A stretch of DNA of 64,000 bases from DATBLE01 sp038248655. Lineage in GTDB: Bacteria > Actinomycetota > Thermoleophilia > Gaiellales > Gaiellaceae. Position 1 is the stretch's first letter; each line of letters opens with the position of its first letter. The notes under the pieces were generated by a model. It ran no database searches, was not told the DNA's origin, and was given only the letters and a program-made list of their open reading frames with translations. Where the stretch lies: assembly GCA_038248655.1 (NCBI GenBank), contig JBBRXG010000004.1, positions 3,062-67,061 of the forward strand, written 5' to 3'. Positions 1-8,915 of this stretch are shown piece by piece. The translations under genes and the position numbers were made by a program.

Positions 1-774
1 CGGCTCGGCAGCGCGGCCCTCCCACCAGACGAAGACGGCAAGCAGCGCGACGCCGGCGATCCCGAGCCCGACGATCGTCGCCGACCCCCAGGCGTACTGG
101 GTGCCGCCCCAGGTGGTGAGCAGGATCAACGCCCCGACGCCGCCGCTCAGGAGACCCGCGCCGAGGACGTCGATCCGGTGGCGGATCGCGGGTGTGTGCA
201 GGTGCAGACGCGTGATCACGATCAGGATCGCGAACGCGCCGACCGGCACGTTCACGTAGAAGACCCAGCGCCAGGAGAGGTTGTCGACCAGGAAGCCGCC
301 CAGGAGCGGCCCGGCGACCGAGGCGACCGCGAACACCGATCCGATCAGCCCGATGTAGCGGCCGCGCTCCCTGGGCGGGACGATGTCGCCGATGATCGCC
401 TGCGCGCTCACCATCAGCCCGCCGGCGCCGATCCCCTGCAGGGCGCGGAAGCCGATCAGCTCGCCCATCGACTGCGAAAGCCCGGCCAGCATCGAGCCGG
501 CGAGGAAGATCAGGATCGCGGCCAGGAAGACGGGCTTCCGGCCGACCATGTCGCCGAGCTTGCCGTAGATCGGCGTCGAAACGGTCGACGCGAGCAGGTA
601 CGAGGTCACCACCCAGGAGAGGTGGTTGAGGCCGCCGAGGTCGCCGACGATCGTCGGCAGCGCGGTCGAGACGATCGTCTGGTCGAGCGCGGCCAGGAAC
701 ATGCCCAGCATCAGCGCCGCGAACACGGTGCGCAGCGCTCGCCCGGTCAGCCGCCCCTCCTCCTGCACGCTCAC
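1..774 (-). CDS. MFS drug-efflux transporter, DHA2/EmrB-QacA type (3' end outside window)
   Basis: A proton-coupled multidrug exporter of the 14-helix DHA2 group in the inner membrane. The reverse strand reads as continuous hydrophobic helices. It carries the family signature LDQTIVSTALPTI in helix 1, GKLGDMVGRKPVF (motif A) after helix 2 and GPLLGGFL (motif C) in helix 5. The GTG start overlaps the stop of the upstream TetR gene by four bases (GTGA), so the two are translationally coupled. The gene runs off the left edge after about 258 codons. The substrate cannot be told from sequence. Confidence 0.9.
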   Translation of the reverse strand, partial: MSVQEEGRLTGRALRTVFAALMLGMFLAALDQTIVSTALPTIVGDLGGLNHLSWVVTSYLLASTVSTPIYGKLGDMVGRKPVFLAAILIFLAGSMLAGLSQSMGELIGFRALQGIGAGGLMVSAQAIIGDIVPPRERGRYIGLIGSVFAVASVAGPLLGGFLVDNLSWRWVFYVNVPVGAFAILIVITRLHLHTPAIRHRIDVLGAGLLSGGVGALILLTTWGGTQYAWGSATIVGLGIAGVALLAVFVWWEGRAAEP

Positions 775-1421
775 GACTCCAGCCTCCTCGCCGCGCGGAC
801 GAGCTGCTTCCGGCTGAGCGGCGGCGCCGGCAGCGGCGTCGCCGCGTCGGCGCGCAACCCGTCGAGGAGCAGGCCGAGGTGGCGGCGCCAGCACTCGGGC
901 GCGACCGACGCGGTCGCCTCGATCACGCGATCGCCGGTCCAGAATACGAGCGGGAGATCCTCCGCCGTGAAGTCCCGTCGGAGCGCGCCCTGCTCCTGCG
1001 CACGCTGAATCAGCCGGCGCACCAGCGGCTGCATCCGCGCGCGCATCGCCTGCGCCCGCCTGCTGCCCTGCGCGCGCGAGACGAGGACGTCCTTGAGACC
1101 CCGATTGGCCGCGTGGAGCGCGAGTGACCGCTCCAGAAAACCGGTGAAGCCGGCCCACGCGTCCTCCTCGGCTACGGCCTCCTCGGCCACCCCGACCAGC
1201 TCTGCGAACGCGTCCTCGAGCACCGCGTCGAGCAGCTCGTCCTTGGTCGGGAAGTGGCGGTAGAGCGTCCCCATCCCGACCCTCGCGCGGCGGGTGATGT
1301 CCTCCACCGACGCGTCGACACCTTCCCGGGCGACCAGCGCGCGCGCGCTCGCGACGATCCGCTCCCGGTTACGACGGGCGTCGCTCCGGAGCAGCTTGGC
1401 GTCGTCGGTCGATGACGTCAC
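771..1421 (-). CDS. TetR-family transcriptional regulator of the adjacent efflux pump
   Basis: About 216 residues. The N-terminal TetR helix-turn-helix covers roughly residues 14-60 (RERIVASARALVA, then VGMGTLYRHFPTKDELLDAV). The C-terminal half is helical with a ligand pocket of unknown specificity. The GTG start at 1421 is chosen because the recognised domain begins just after it; a CATACT -10 lies six bases upstream and no Shine-Dalgarno is visible, so the mRNA is probably leaderless. It precedes and overlaps the MFS gene, the usual layout of a local repressor-pump pair. Two short palindromes lie at the expected -35 position. Confidence 0.9.
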   Translation of the reverse strand: MTSSTDDAKLLRSDARRNRERIVASARALVAREGVDASVEDITRRARVGMGTLYRHFPTKDELLDAVLEDAFAELVGVAEEAVAEEDAWAGFTGFLERSLALHAANRGLKDVLVSRAQGSRRAQAMRARMQPLVRRLIQRAQEQGALRRDFTAEDLPLVFWTGDRVIEATASVAPECWRRHLGLLLDGLRADAATPLPAPPLSRKQLVRAARRLES

Positions 1422-1442
1422 GAGGAAAGTATGCCTGAAACC

Positions 1443-1474
1443 GGAGTGACCACTCCACTCGGAGCATGCGCTCC
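1443..1474. promoter_or_regulatory. Tandem 14-bp palindromes, candidate TetR operator
   Basis: GGAGTGACCACTCC (1443-1456) and GGAGCATGCGCTCC (1461-1474) are two perfect-arm palindromes spaced 18 bp start to start. The first overlaps the place where the -35 box of the TetR/MFS promoter should be, given a CATACT -10 at 1433-1428. Both share the GGAG...CTCC frame. Autoregulation by the TetR protein is inferred from position only. Confidence 0.45.
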
Positions 1475-1585
1475 GCTTACTGGTGCGTTCGCCGTCGCCA
1501 TGCCCGCTCTCGGCCCGCTGCTGCTCGGACCTACCGCCGCCCGTCCGCCGGGACCACAGGCTATCGGTGGAAGGCACCCGTACCG

Positions 1586-1606
1586 CCTTTACCGTTATAG
1601 TAAAGG
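1586..1606 (+). promoter_or_regulatory. Inverted repeat over the -10 of the first toxin-antitoxin operon
   Basis: CCTTTAC (1586-1592) and GTAAAGG (1600-1606) form a perfect 7-bp inverted repeat with a 7-bp spacer. The -10 TATAGT (1596-1601) lies inside it and the antitoxin ATG is at 1609, so the transcript is probably leaderless. AbrB-type antitoxins normally repress their own promoter, so this is the likely autoregulatory operator. Confidence 0.55.
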
Positions 1607-1608
1607 TC

Positions 1609-1830
1609 ATGGCAAGGATCTCCGCGAAGAACCAGGTGACGATCCCGGTTGCCGCACTGGCGGAGGCGGGGCTGCACACCGGCGACCAAGTGGTCGTGGA
1701 AGCGCTCGAGGAAGGCGAGCTGCGCATCCGCAGAGGCGAGCTCAGCTTCGAGCGCGCCTTCGGCACGCTCACCGGCAGCTACCCACCCGGCTATCTCGAA
1801 CGGCTCGACCGCGAAGACGCCGAGCGGTGA
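1609..1830 (+). CDS. AbrB/SpoVT-family antitoxin (VapB-like)
   Basis: A 73-residue protein with the swapped-hairpin AbrB DNA-binding domain at the N terminus (ISAKNQVTIPVAALAEAGL, then GDQVVVEALEEGELRIRR). The C-terminal tail should bind the toxin. The ATG at 1609 fits the domain start exactly and sits just after a -10/inverted repeat. The stop overlaps the GTG of the PIN gene (GTGA), the standard vapBC arrangement. Confidence 0.85.
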   Translation: MARISAKNQVTIPVAALAEAGLHTGDQVVVEALEEGELRIRRGELSFERAFGTLTGSYPPGYLERLDREDAER

Positions 1831-2246
1831 AGGTCGTCCTCGACGCCGACGTGGTAATCGGCGCGCTCGACGGCTCCGACCCACACCATGCCCGAGCCCG
1901 CTCGCTCTTCCGCGCCTGGCAGCGACAGGACGCGACCCGGCTGATCAGCGTCGTCAACCTCACCGAGGTGCTGATCGCTCCCGCCGCCGAGCGCGGGCGG
2001 CTGCGAGCGGCACGCGAGGCGGTCGCAGCGCTCGGAATCCAGGTTCACCGGCCCGGTGAAGCGATCGGCGTCGAGGCCGCGCGACTCCGCAACGCGCACC
2101 CGATCAGCGTCCCGGACGCCTACTGCCTGGCCACCGCCCGTCACACCGACGCGTCGGTCGCCTCCTTCGACGAGAAGGTCCTGCGCGCCGCGGAGCGCGA
2201 AGGGGCCCCAACCACGGCCCAGCGACGCCCGCGGCGTCGACGCTAG
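1827..2246 (+). CDS. PIN-domain ribonuclease toxin (VapC-like)
   Basis: A 139-residue PIN domain. The acidic metal-site residues are visible: D6 and D8 in VVLDADVVIGAL, the glutamate of NLTEVLI, the aspartate of VPDAYCLATA and the last aspartate in ASFDEKVL. PIN toxins cut RNA, often tRNA or rRNA, and are neutralised by the cognate VapB. The arginine-rich C terminus is slightly longer than usual. GTG start, overlapping the antitoxin stop. Confidence 0.85.
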   Translation: MKVVLDADVVIGALDGSDPHHARARSLFRAWQRQDATRLISVVNLTEVLIAPAAERGRLRAAREAVAALGIQVHRPGEAIGVEAARLRNAHPISVPDAYCLATARHTDASVASFDEKVLRAAEREGAPTTAQRRPRRRR

Positions 2247-2355
2247 CTGCCCCGGAGCAACGCCGTTCCCGCAAGTGCTCTCGCACCGCGCGGTCCGGCT
2301 CGTGGGATCGGGCGCCAGCCGCACCAGAGGCGAATTCCCAGGCGGCTAAACAAAC

Positions 2356-2872
2356 GTGCTGGCTGCGAGACTCAATAGGAAGGTGTGGCGCAGAGGCGTT
2401 TCCCTAGCGCAGCTCGAGACGGTCTATCGGCAACGGTATGACCGCTTCGTCCGGGTGGCGACGGCGGTGGCCGGCGACGGCGAGCGGGGCCGAGACGCAG
2501 TGCAGGCTGCGTTCGCCGTGGCGATCCGGAAGCGCCGCTCGTTTCGCGGCACCGGCCCCCCTGGAGGCTTGGCTCTGGCGGATCGTGGTCAATGAGGCTC
2601 GGCGGCTGGCTAGAGAACCCGAGCTCGTGTCGCTCGACAGAGAGCCCCAGGCCTCGCCGAATGGCCGCGCTGACGACGATCTCGGCCTGCGGGCGCGGAT
2701 CGCGACGCTACCGGAGCGTCAGCGAACGGAGCTCTTTCTCCGCTACTACGCGGATCTCGACTACCGGACGATTGCCGAGCTGCTCGGTATCGAGGTGGGA
2801 ACGGTGTCGGCGACGCTGAGCAGCGCGCAGGCACGCCTGCGGCGCGATCTGAACGAGGTGGAGCATGAATGA
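2356..2872 (+). pseudogene. ECF-type RNA polymerase sigma factor, frameshifted
   Basis: Region 2 is read in one frame from 2356 (YRQRYDRFVRVATAV ... DAVQAAFAVAIRKRRSF). Region 4 is read in the next frame to 2872 (EAWLWRIVVNEARRL ... LPERQRTELFLRYYADLDYR, then TIAELLGIEVGTVSATLSSA). The two join across a run of six C at 2556-2561; five C would restore one frame of about 171 residues reading RGTGPLEAWLW. Either the sigma factor is inactive or the run is a sequencing error. The start is uncertain (GTG 2356 or GTG 2383). It overlaps the next gene by 8 bp, as sigma/membrane-partner pairs often do. Confidence 0.7.
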
Positions 2873-4646
2873 CATCGACGCGATGCTGCGCGAGCAACTC
2901 GACGGGCTCGTGCCGGTCTACGGCCCGCCGGATTGGGAGGCTGTGCTCGCTCGCGCCGGGCTGAGGGGACACCGAACTAACCGGCGCTGGCTCGTGATTG
3001 CCGCCACCGCGACGGCGGTGGCGGTCGTGGTCGGCGTGGCCCTGGCCGCCGCTCTCGGCGGCTTCTCGCGCTGGCTGACCGGCGAGCCGGGCGTTCCGGC
3101 CTCGCCCGCCGAGCAGCAGGCGTTCGAGCGAGCCAATGCGCACTCTTTTCTCGGCTTCCCACCCGGAACGAAGCTGCGGCAACTGATGCGAAGCCAGGTC
3201 GCGAACGGTCCGCGCGTGGACCTGCTCGGATTCCGCGCGGGCGGCACGCTTTGCCTCCGCGTGATCGTCAGCGGGAAGACCCGTGCCGGAACGCAGAGTT
3301 GCGCACCACTGAGCGAACTCCGCCGAAGCGGACCGCCTGTCCGCGTGGTGCTCGCGGACCATGGGTTCGGGCGCGGGACGAAGACGGCGTGGTACGGAAT
3401 CGACCGCCTTCACTCCTCGGCGGTGCAGGTGACAGCGGGAATCGTCGCCGATGGTGTCCGCTCCGTGATCGTCGAGGATGAGTCCGGTCGCCACACACTT
3501 CCCGCTAAGGCCAATGCCTTCCTGTACGTCGCCAGCAACCCCGAGATCGGCCAGCGTGTCCGCCGGATTTGGGCGAGACAGGGCAAGCGGCTCGTATCCA
3601 TCCCCTTCGCTCTGGCCCTATTCGGGTTTGGTGGGCAGGTGGGGCGGCAGCAGTCTGCGAAAGCGCCGACGCGCGTCGAGCATCACGTCGCCGGTGGAAC
3701 GATCTCCTGGCTTCTCCGGCATGAGCCGCGCGGACAGTCCCTAGCTGTGCTCCCGGCGCGTGCGCGCGCACACATAAAGCGGCACGTCGTCTTCGGGCGC
3801 CTGATCGCGCCCGACCCAGGCCGGCCCCTGCGGGTCGCGGTCACGCTCTCGACAAGCCGCCACGGCGGAAGGGCCACCGGCATCTGCACATGGCTCGTCA
3901 CGCGCGGCGGCTTCGCAGGGGGTTGCATGGTTCGGGCGATCCTATTCGCCCGTGGTCCGCTGGCGGACGGGACCGTCGGCATGGAAAACGGCTCGGGTGA
4001 GTTCGCCACGACCTCCGGCCTTGCGAGTGACGACGTGGCGCGAATCGTCGCCTACCTGAGCAACGGACAGGCGCTCTCCGTGCCGCTTGCCGACAACACC
4101 TACGTCATCGACCTACCCCGCTCCGAGCTTCCCGCTCGGCTCGTCGCCTACGACAGGCAGGGACGAGTGATCGGAATCAGCGACCCAGTAGCTGACCTCG
4201 GCGGCGGTGGAGGCGCCAGTCCCGCACCTGGGAAGGCGAAGCCCCTCCTCCGTGTGGTGTCGCCGACCGGCGCCACGATCCAACTGCTGATCGGCAAGTC
4301 GACGGATGGCGGCCTGTGCATGTACACCCGCTGGTACGAGAGCAAACGCGCGAACGGAGTCGGGGTCAGCTGCTCCGATTTCACGAGACCAGGAGCGCCG
4401 CTCCAGCTCGGCACGGTAGGGATTCCGGCGCAGTTCATCGAGGGGCGCGTGCATTCGAGCGTGGCGAAGCTCGAACTTCATTACGCCGACGGTGCGCGAG
4501 AGACCATCAAGCCCATCCGAACATTCGTCCTCTACGCGATCCCTCGTCAGCACCTCGACCAGGGGCACGAGCTCGTCTCAGTCGTCGCAGAGAACGCGAG
4601 CGGCCAGCGAGTCGGCAGTCAGTCGTTCAAGCCACCACACCGTTAG
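2865..4646 (+). CDS. Single-pass membrane protein with three extracytoplasmic Cys-pair repeats, possible anti-sigma-like partner
   Basis: 593 residues, not recognised as a named family. Residues 1-41 are cytoplasmic, 42-67 form one transmembrane helix, and the rest should lie outside. The outer part has three similar units, each with a cysteine pair (C130/C146, C341/C354, C485/C503) followed by a beta-rich stretch with an 'x-x-DG-x' or 'x-x-NG-x' turn and an F/Y-rich strand. A short N-terminal segment before one helix and the 8-bp overlap with the sigma factor suggest an anti-sigma or sensor role; this is inference, since no anti-sigma zinc motif (HxxxCxxC) is present. ATG preceded by GGTGGAG. 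Confidence 0.75.
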   Translation: MNDIDAMLREQLDGLVPVYGPPDWEAVLARAGLRGHRTNRRWLVIAATATAVAVVVGVALAAALGGFSRWLTGEPGVPASPAEQQAFERANAHSFLGFPPGTKLRQLMRSQVANGPRVDLLGFRAGGTLCLRVIVSGKTRAGTQSCAPLSELRRSGPPVRVVLADHGFGRGTKTAWYGIDRLHSSAVQVTAGIVADGVRSVIVEDESGRHTLPAKANAFLYVASNPEIGQRVRRIWARQGKRLVSIPFALALFGFGGQVGRQQSAKAPTRVEHHVAGGTISWLLRHEPRGQSLAVLPARARAHIKRHVVFGRLIAPDPGRPLRVAVTLSTSRHGGRATGICTWLVTRGGFAGGCMVRAILFARGPLADGTVGMENGSGEFATTSGLASDDVARIVAYLSNGQALSVPLADNTYVIDLPRSELPARLVAYDRQGRVIGISDPVADLGGGGGASPAPGKAKPLLRVVSPTGATIQLLIGKSTDGGLCMYTRWYESKRANGVGVSCSDFTRPGAPLQLGTVGIPAQFIEGRVHSSVAKLELHYADGARETIKPIRTFVLYAIPRQHLDQGHELVSVVAENASGQRVGSQSFKPPHR

Positions 4647-4910
4647 GTCACGATCCACAACACGAGCAACGTCGCCCGAAACGTCGCCGTCCGGCTAACG
4701 TTCCCCCGTTCGCCCCGTTCGGTGGGACCGGTCCTGAAGCGCAGAACGGTTCACGTCTCCGGCAATCAGTGGAAGGTAGCGACGTTCGGCAACCTCGGCC
4801 CGATGCAGTTCGCGGTGCGCACGACGATCAAGGTGATCGTGGCGGTCAAGGTGGGCGACGTGCGGCAATCCGGGGCGTTCGTCTATCCCGCCATCTTCGC
4901 CCTGGGCTAG
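4647..4910 (+). pseudogene. DUF11/CARDB-like beta-domain remnant in frame after the upstream stop
   Basis: Right after the TAG at 4644-4646 the same frame stays open for 88 codons. It reads like an extracellular beta-sandwich strand set: VTIHNTSNVARNVAVRLTFP, later WKVATFGNLGPMQFAVRTT. It has no convincing start (GTG 4722 is internal to the pattern). It may be the end of a longer ancestral protein cut by the TAG, or an unrelated remnant. The following 276 bp up to narG hold no convincing gene. Confidence 0.35.
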
Positions 4911-5038
4911 GCATCATCCGGGCGACGGCGCCCTTCGCGTCTCGCGCTACGTCGTCACGGCGAAAGAGGAGCGACACGTCCGGTTCAGCGTGTGGAACCC
5001 GACTGGCGAAGCAGGCCGCCGTCTCCCTCGACGACGCC

Positions 5039-5062
5039 GAAGCGGACCGACTCGTCCGCTTC
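5039..5062. other. 8-bp perfect inverted repeat upstream of the nitrate reductase operon
   Basis: GAAGCGGA (5039-5046), 8-nt loop, TCCGCTTC (5055-5062). There is no T-run, so it is not a classical terminator. It lies about 125 bp before narG and could be a regulator site or a structural end of the upstream transcript. Confidence 0.3.
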
Positions 5063-5186
5063 CCGATGCCTGCTCGGCGCGCGTCGTTCTGGCGGCGGAA
5101 AGCAGGCGCGGCCCGAGGGGTGGCGTGATCGGCTCGTGGGCATGTGCCGCGTCAACGACCGAAGCTTTCGTAGTCTGAGGGCGCCG

Positions 5187-8100
5187 ATGCTGCGACGAGC
5201 GAACGGGCGCACGCGTGACGGCCTCCCCGGCGAGGCGGCGCTCGACGCGGCCCTCCGCTCCTCGCTCCTGCCGGCGCACCGCTATCTGCGGCGCGGGCCG
5301 GTCTCGGCGGAGGGTTGGAGCCAGCTCGTCGCGAAGGGGCGCGGGTCGGAGTCGTTCTACCGCGAGCGCTGGCAGCACGACAAGGTGGTGCGGTCGACGC
5401 ACGGCGTCAACTGCACCGGTTCCTGTTCCTGGAACGTCTACGTCAAAGACGGGATCATCACCTGGGAGACGCAGGCGGTCGACTACCCCTCGACCGGGCC
5501 GGAGATGCCGGAGTACGAGCCGCGCGGCTGCCCGCGCGGGGCGTCGTTCTCGTGGTACACGTACTCGCCGCTGCGGCTGCGCTACCCGTACGTGCGCGGC
5601 AGCCTGCTCGAGCTGTACCGCGAGGCGCGCGAGCGGCTCGGCGACCCGGTCGACGCCTGGGCGTCGATCGTCGACGACCCGGAGCATCGACGGCTCTACC
5701 AGTCGCAGCGCGGCAAGGGCGGCTTCGTCCGCGCCTCGTGGGACGACGCGGTCGAGCTGATCGCGGCCGCGCACGTGCACACGATCAGGCGGTACGGCCC
5801 CGACCGGGTCGCGGGCTTCACGCCGATCCCGGCGATGTCGATGGCCTCCTATGCGTCCGGGACGCGCTTCCTGGCGCTGATCGGCGGCGTGATCCTCTCC
5901 TTCTACGACTGGTACGCCGACCTGCCGCCCGCCTCGCCGCAGACGTTCGGCGACCAGACGGACGTGCCGGAGTCGGGCGACTGGTGGAACGCCGGCTACC
6001 TGATCGTCTGGGGCACGAACCTGCCGACGACGCGGACGCCGGACGCGCACTTCATGGTCGAGGCGCGCTACCGCGGCCAGAAGGTGGTGGTCGTCTCGCC
6101 CGACTACGCCGAGCACGTCAAGTTCGCGGACCAGTGGCTGCCGGCGCAGCCCGGGACCGACGCGGCGCTCGCGCTGGCGATGGGCCACGTGATCCTGAAG
6201 GAGTGCTACGTCGACCGCGAGACGCCGTACTTCCAGCAGTACGCACGCCGCTTCACCGACCTGCCGCTGCTGGTGACGCTGCGGGAGCGCGACGGCGCCT
6301 ACGTGCCCGACCGCTTCCTGCGCGCCGCCGACCTCGGCACCGAGGAGGAGCTACCGGAGTGGAAGCCGGTCGTCTGGGACGAGCGTGCCGGCGAGCCGGC
6401 CGTGCCGGCCGGCTCGGTCGGGCACCGCTACGCGCCCGGCGACGAGGGCCGCTGGAACCTGCGCCTCGGCGGCCTCGAGCCGGCGTTGAGCCTGCTCGGC
6501 CGCGGACACCCGGTCGCGGTCGACCTCCCCCGCTTCGACGTCGGCGCGACCGAGGGCGGCGGGGCGATGCGCCGCGGCGTGCCCGCGCTCGAGATCGGCG
6601 GGCAGCTCGTGACGACGGTGCTCGACCTGATGCTCGCGCAGTACGGCGTCGCCCGCGACGGGCTGCCCGGCGAGTGGCCGGCCGGCTACGACGACCAGCA
6701 GCCGTGCACGCCCGCCTGGCAGGAGGAGATCACCTCGGTCGACCGCCACGACTGCGTTCGCGTCGCGCGAGAGTTCGCCCACAACGCCGAGCTGACCGAG
6801 GGGCGCTCGATGATCGCGATGGGCGCAGGCACGAACCACTGGTTCCACTCCGACCAGGTCTACCGCTCCTTCCTCGCGCTCGTGCTGCTGTGCGGCTGCG
6901 AGGGCGTCAACGGCGGCGGCTGGGCGCACTACGTCGGCCAGGAGAAGGTGCGGCCGCTGACCGGCTGGCAGACACTCGCCTTCGCGACCGACTGGCTGCG
7001 GCCGCCGCGCCACCAGGCGGCGACGCCGTTCTTCTACCTCGCGAGCGACCAGTGGCGCTACGAGGCGTTCGGGCCGGAGGAGCTGGCCTCTCCGCTCGGG
7101 CGCGGCCTCTTCCAGGGTCGGTCGCTCGTCGACCTGAACGCGCTCGCCGCCCGGCTCGGCTGGCTGCCGTCGTTCCCGAGCTTCGACCGCTCGACGCTCG
7201 ACCTCTGCACCGAGGCCGAGAGCGCGGGCCTCGAGCCGGCCGCCTACGTCGCGGGCGAGCTGGAGACCGGGCGGCTCCGCTTCGCCTGCGAGGACCCCGA
7301 CGCGCCGGAGAACTGGCCGCGCGTGCTGACGGTGTGGCGCTCGAACCTGCTCGGCTCCTCGGCGAAGGGGCACGAGTACTTCCTCAAGCACCTGCTCGGG
7401 ACGACGCTTCCGGCGGTGCGGGCCGAGGAGTCGCCGCCGGAGCTGCGGCCGGCCGAGGTCACCTGGCGGGAGGACGCGCCGGAGGGGAAGCTCGATCTCT
7501 TGACGACGATCGACTTCCGGATGACGTCGAACGCGCTCTTCTCCGATGTCGTGCTGCCGGCTGCGACCTGGTACGAGAAGGTCGACCTCTCGACCACCGA
7601 CCTGCACCCGTTCGTGCACACCTTCAACGCCGCGATCCCGCCGCCGTGGGAGGCGAAGTCGGACTGGGACGCCTTCGGGCTCGTGGCGAAGCGCTTCTCG
7701 GAGCTGGCCGAGACGCACCTCGGCGTCCGCCGCGACGTGGTCGCCGCCCCGCTCCTGCACGACACGCCGGACGAGGTCGCGCAGCCCTGGGGCGAGGTGC
7801 GCGACTGGCGCCCGGACTCGACCGGCAAGGCCGAGTGCGAACCGGTGCCCGGCAAGACGATGCCGAAGCTGGTCGTGGTCGAGCGCGACTATCCGGCGAC
7901 GGCGGCGAAGCTGCACGCGCTCGGGCCCCTGCTGGAGACCCTCGGCAGCGCGAACAAGGGGGCATCCTGGAAGCCGCTCGCCGAGGTCGAGTGGCTGCGC
8001 GCGCAGAACGGCGCCGTCCGCGGCGGGCCCGCCGACGGCCGCCCCTCGCTCGAGCGGGTGGAGCATGCCTGCGAGGCGATCCTCGCCCTCTCCGGGACGA

Positions 8101-8915
8101 CGAACGGCCGGCTCGCCGCCGAGGGGTTCCGCTCGCTCGAGCAGCGCACCGGAGTCGATCTCGCCGACCTGGCCGGGCCGCGTGCGGGCGACCGGATCAC
8201 GCTCGCCGACGCGCAGGTACAACCGCGCACCGTGATCACCTCGCCGGAGTGGTCGGGGATCGAGGCGCACGGCCGCCGCTATGCGCCGTTCACGATCAAC
8301 GTCGAGCGCGAGAAGCCCTGGCACACCCTGAGCGGACGCCAGCACCTCTACCTCGACCACGCCTGGCTGCTCGAGCTCGGCGAGGCGCTGCCGGTCTACC
8401 GGCCGCCGCTCGCCTACCGGCGCCACTTCGGCGACCAGGGCGTCGGCGACGGCCGGCTCGAGGTGACCCTCCGATACCTGACCCCGCACTCGAAATGGTC
8501 GATCCACTCCGAGTACCAGGACAACCTGCACATGCTGACCCTGTTCCGCGGCGGCAAGTCGCTCTGGATCAGCCGCGAGGACGCCGAGACGCTCGGCATC
8601 TCCGACGACGACTGGGTCGAGGCGGTGAACCGCAACGGCGTGATCGCCTGCCGGGCGGCGGTCTCCCACCGGATCCCGGAGGGGACGTGCTTCATGTACC
8701 ACTCGAAGGACCGGCACCTGAACGTGCCGCGCACCGAGACGACCGGTCGGCGCGGCGGCACCGACAACTCGCTCACCCGGATCGTCTTCAAGCCGTCGCA
8801 CCTCGTCGGCGGCTACGCGCAGCTCTCGTACGGCTTCAACTACTACGGCCCGACCGGCTCCCAGCGCGACGAGGTCACCGTGCTGCGCCGCCGCTCGCAG
8901 GAGGTGGAGTTCTAG
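5187..8915 (+). CDS. narG: Respiratory nitrate reductase, alpha (molybdopterin) subunit
   Basis: Catalytic subunit of the membrane-bound quinol:nitrate oxidoreductase, reducing nitrate to nitrite with Mo-bisMGD. About 1242 residues, normal length. The FS0 [4Fe-4S] ligands are H72, C76, C80 and C115 with the same 4-4-35 spacing as E. coli NarG (HGVNCTGSC, EPRGCPRGA). The Mo-ligand aspartate is D259 in DQTDVPESGDWWN. No twin-arginine signal, so the active site faces the cytoplasm. The ATG at 5187 has GAGG six bases upstream and a TAGTCT -10-like box just before. First gene of narGHJI, joined to narH by a 1-nt overlap. Confidence 0.98.
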   Translation: MLRRANGRTRDGLPGEAALDAALRSSLLPAHRYLRRGPVSAEGWSQLVAKGRGSESFYRERWQHDKVVRSTHGVNCTGSCSWNVYVKDGIITWETQAVDYPSTGPEMPEYEPRGCPRGASFSWYTYSPLRLRYPYVRGSLLELYREARERLGDPVDAWASIVDDPEHRRLYQSQRGKGGFVRASWDDAVELIAAAHVHTIRRYGPDRVAGFTPIPAMSMASYASGTRFLALIGGVILSFYDWYADLPPASPQTFGDQTDVPESGDWWNAGYLIVWGTNLPTTRTPDAHFMVEARYRGQKVVVVSPDYAEHVKFADQWLPAQPGTDAALALAMGHVILKECYVDRETPYFQQYARRFTDLPLLVTLRERDGAYVPDRFLRAADLGTEEELPEWKPVVWDERAGEPAVPAGSVGHRYAPGDEGRWNLRLGGLEPALSLLGRGHPVAVDLPRFDVGATEGGGAMRRGVPALEIGGQLVTTVLDLMLAQYGVARDGLPGEWPAGYDDQQPCTPAWQEEITSVDRHDCVRVAREFAHNAELTEGRSMIAMGAGTNHWFHSDQVYRSFLALVLLCGCEGVNGGGWAHYVGQEKVRPLTGWQTLAFATDWLRPPRHQAATPFFYLASDQWRYEAFGPEELASPLGRGLFQGRSLVDLNALAARLGWLPSFPSFDRSTLDLCTEAESAGLEPAAYVAGELETGRLRFACEDPDAPENWPRVLTVWRSNLLGSSAKGHEYFLKHLLGTTLPAVRAEESPPELRPAEVTWREDAPEGKLDLLTTIDFRMTSNALFSDVVLPAATWYEKVDLSTTDLHPFVHTFNAAIPPPWEAKSDWDAFGLVAKRFSELAETHLGVRRDVVAAPLLHDTPDEVAQPWGEVRDWRPDSTGKAECEPVPGKTMPKLVVVERDYPATAAKLHALGPLLETLGSANKGASWKPLAEVEWLRAQNGAVRGGPADGRPSLERVEHACEAILALSGTTNGRLAAEGFRSLEQRTGVDLADLAGPRAGDRITLADAQVQPRTVITSPEWSGIEAHGRRYAPFTINVEREKPWHTLSGRQHLYLDHAWLLELGEALPVYRPPLAYRRHFGDQGVGDGRLEVTLRYLTPHSKWSIHSEYQDNLHMLTLFRGGKSLWISREDAETLGISDDDWVEAVNRNGVIACRAAVSHRIPEGTCFMYHSKDRHLNVPRTETTGRRGGTDNSLTRIVFKPSHLVGGYAQLSYGFNYYGPTGSQRDEVTVLRRRSQEVEF

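Noticed and set aside
6351..8801. 816-codon minus-strand frame inside narG
   Set aside because: Arg/Leu-rich shadow of the coding strand with no domains.
5315..8914. Long plus-strand frame in front of NarH, making a 1708-codon frame
   Set aside because: It is the +2 shadow of narG; NarH homology starts at GTG 8915.
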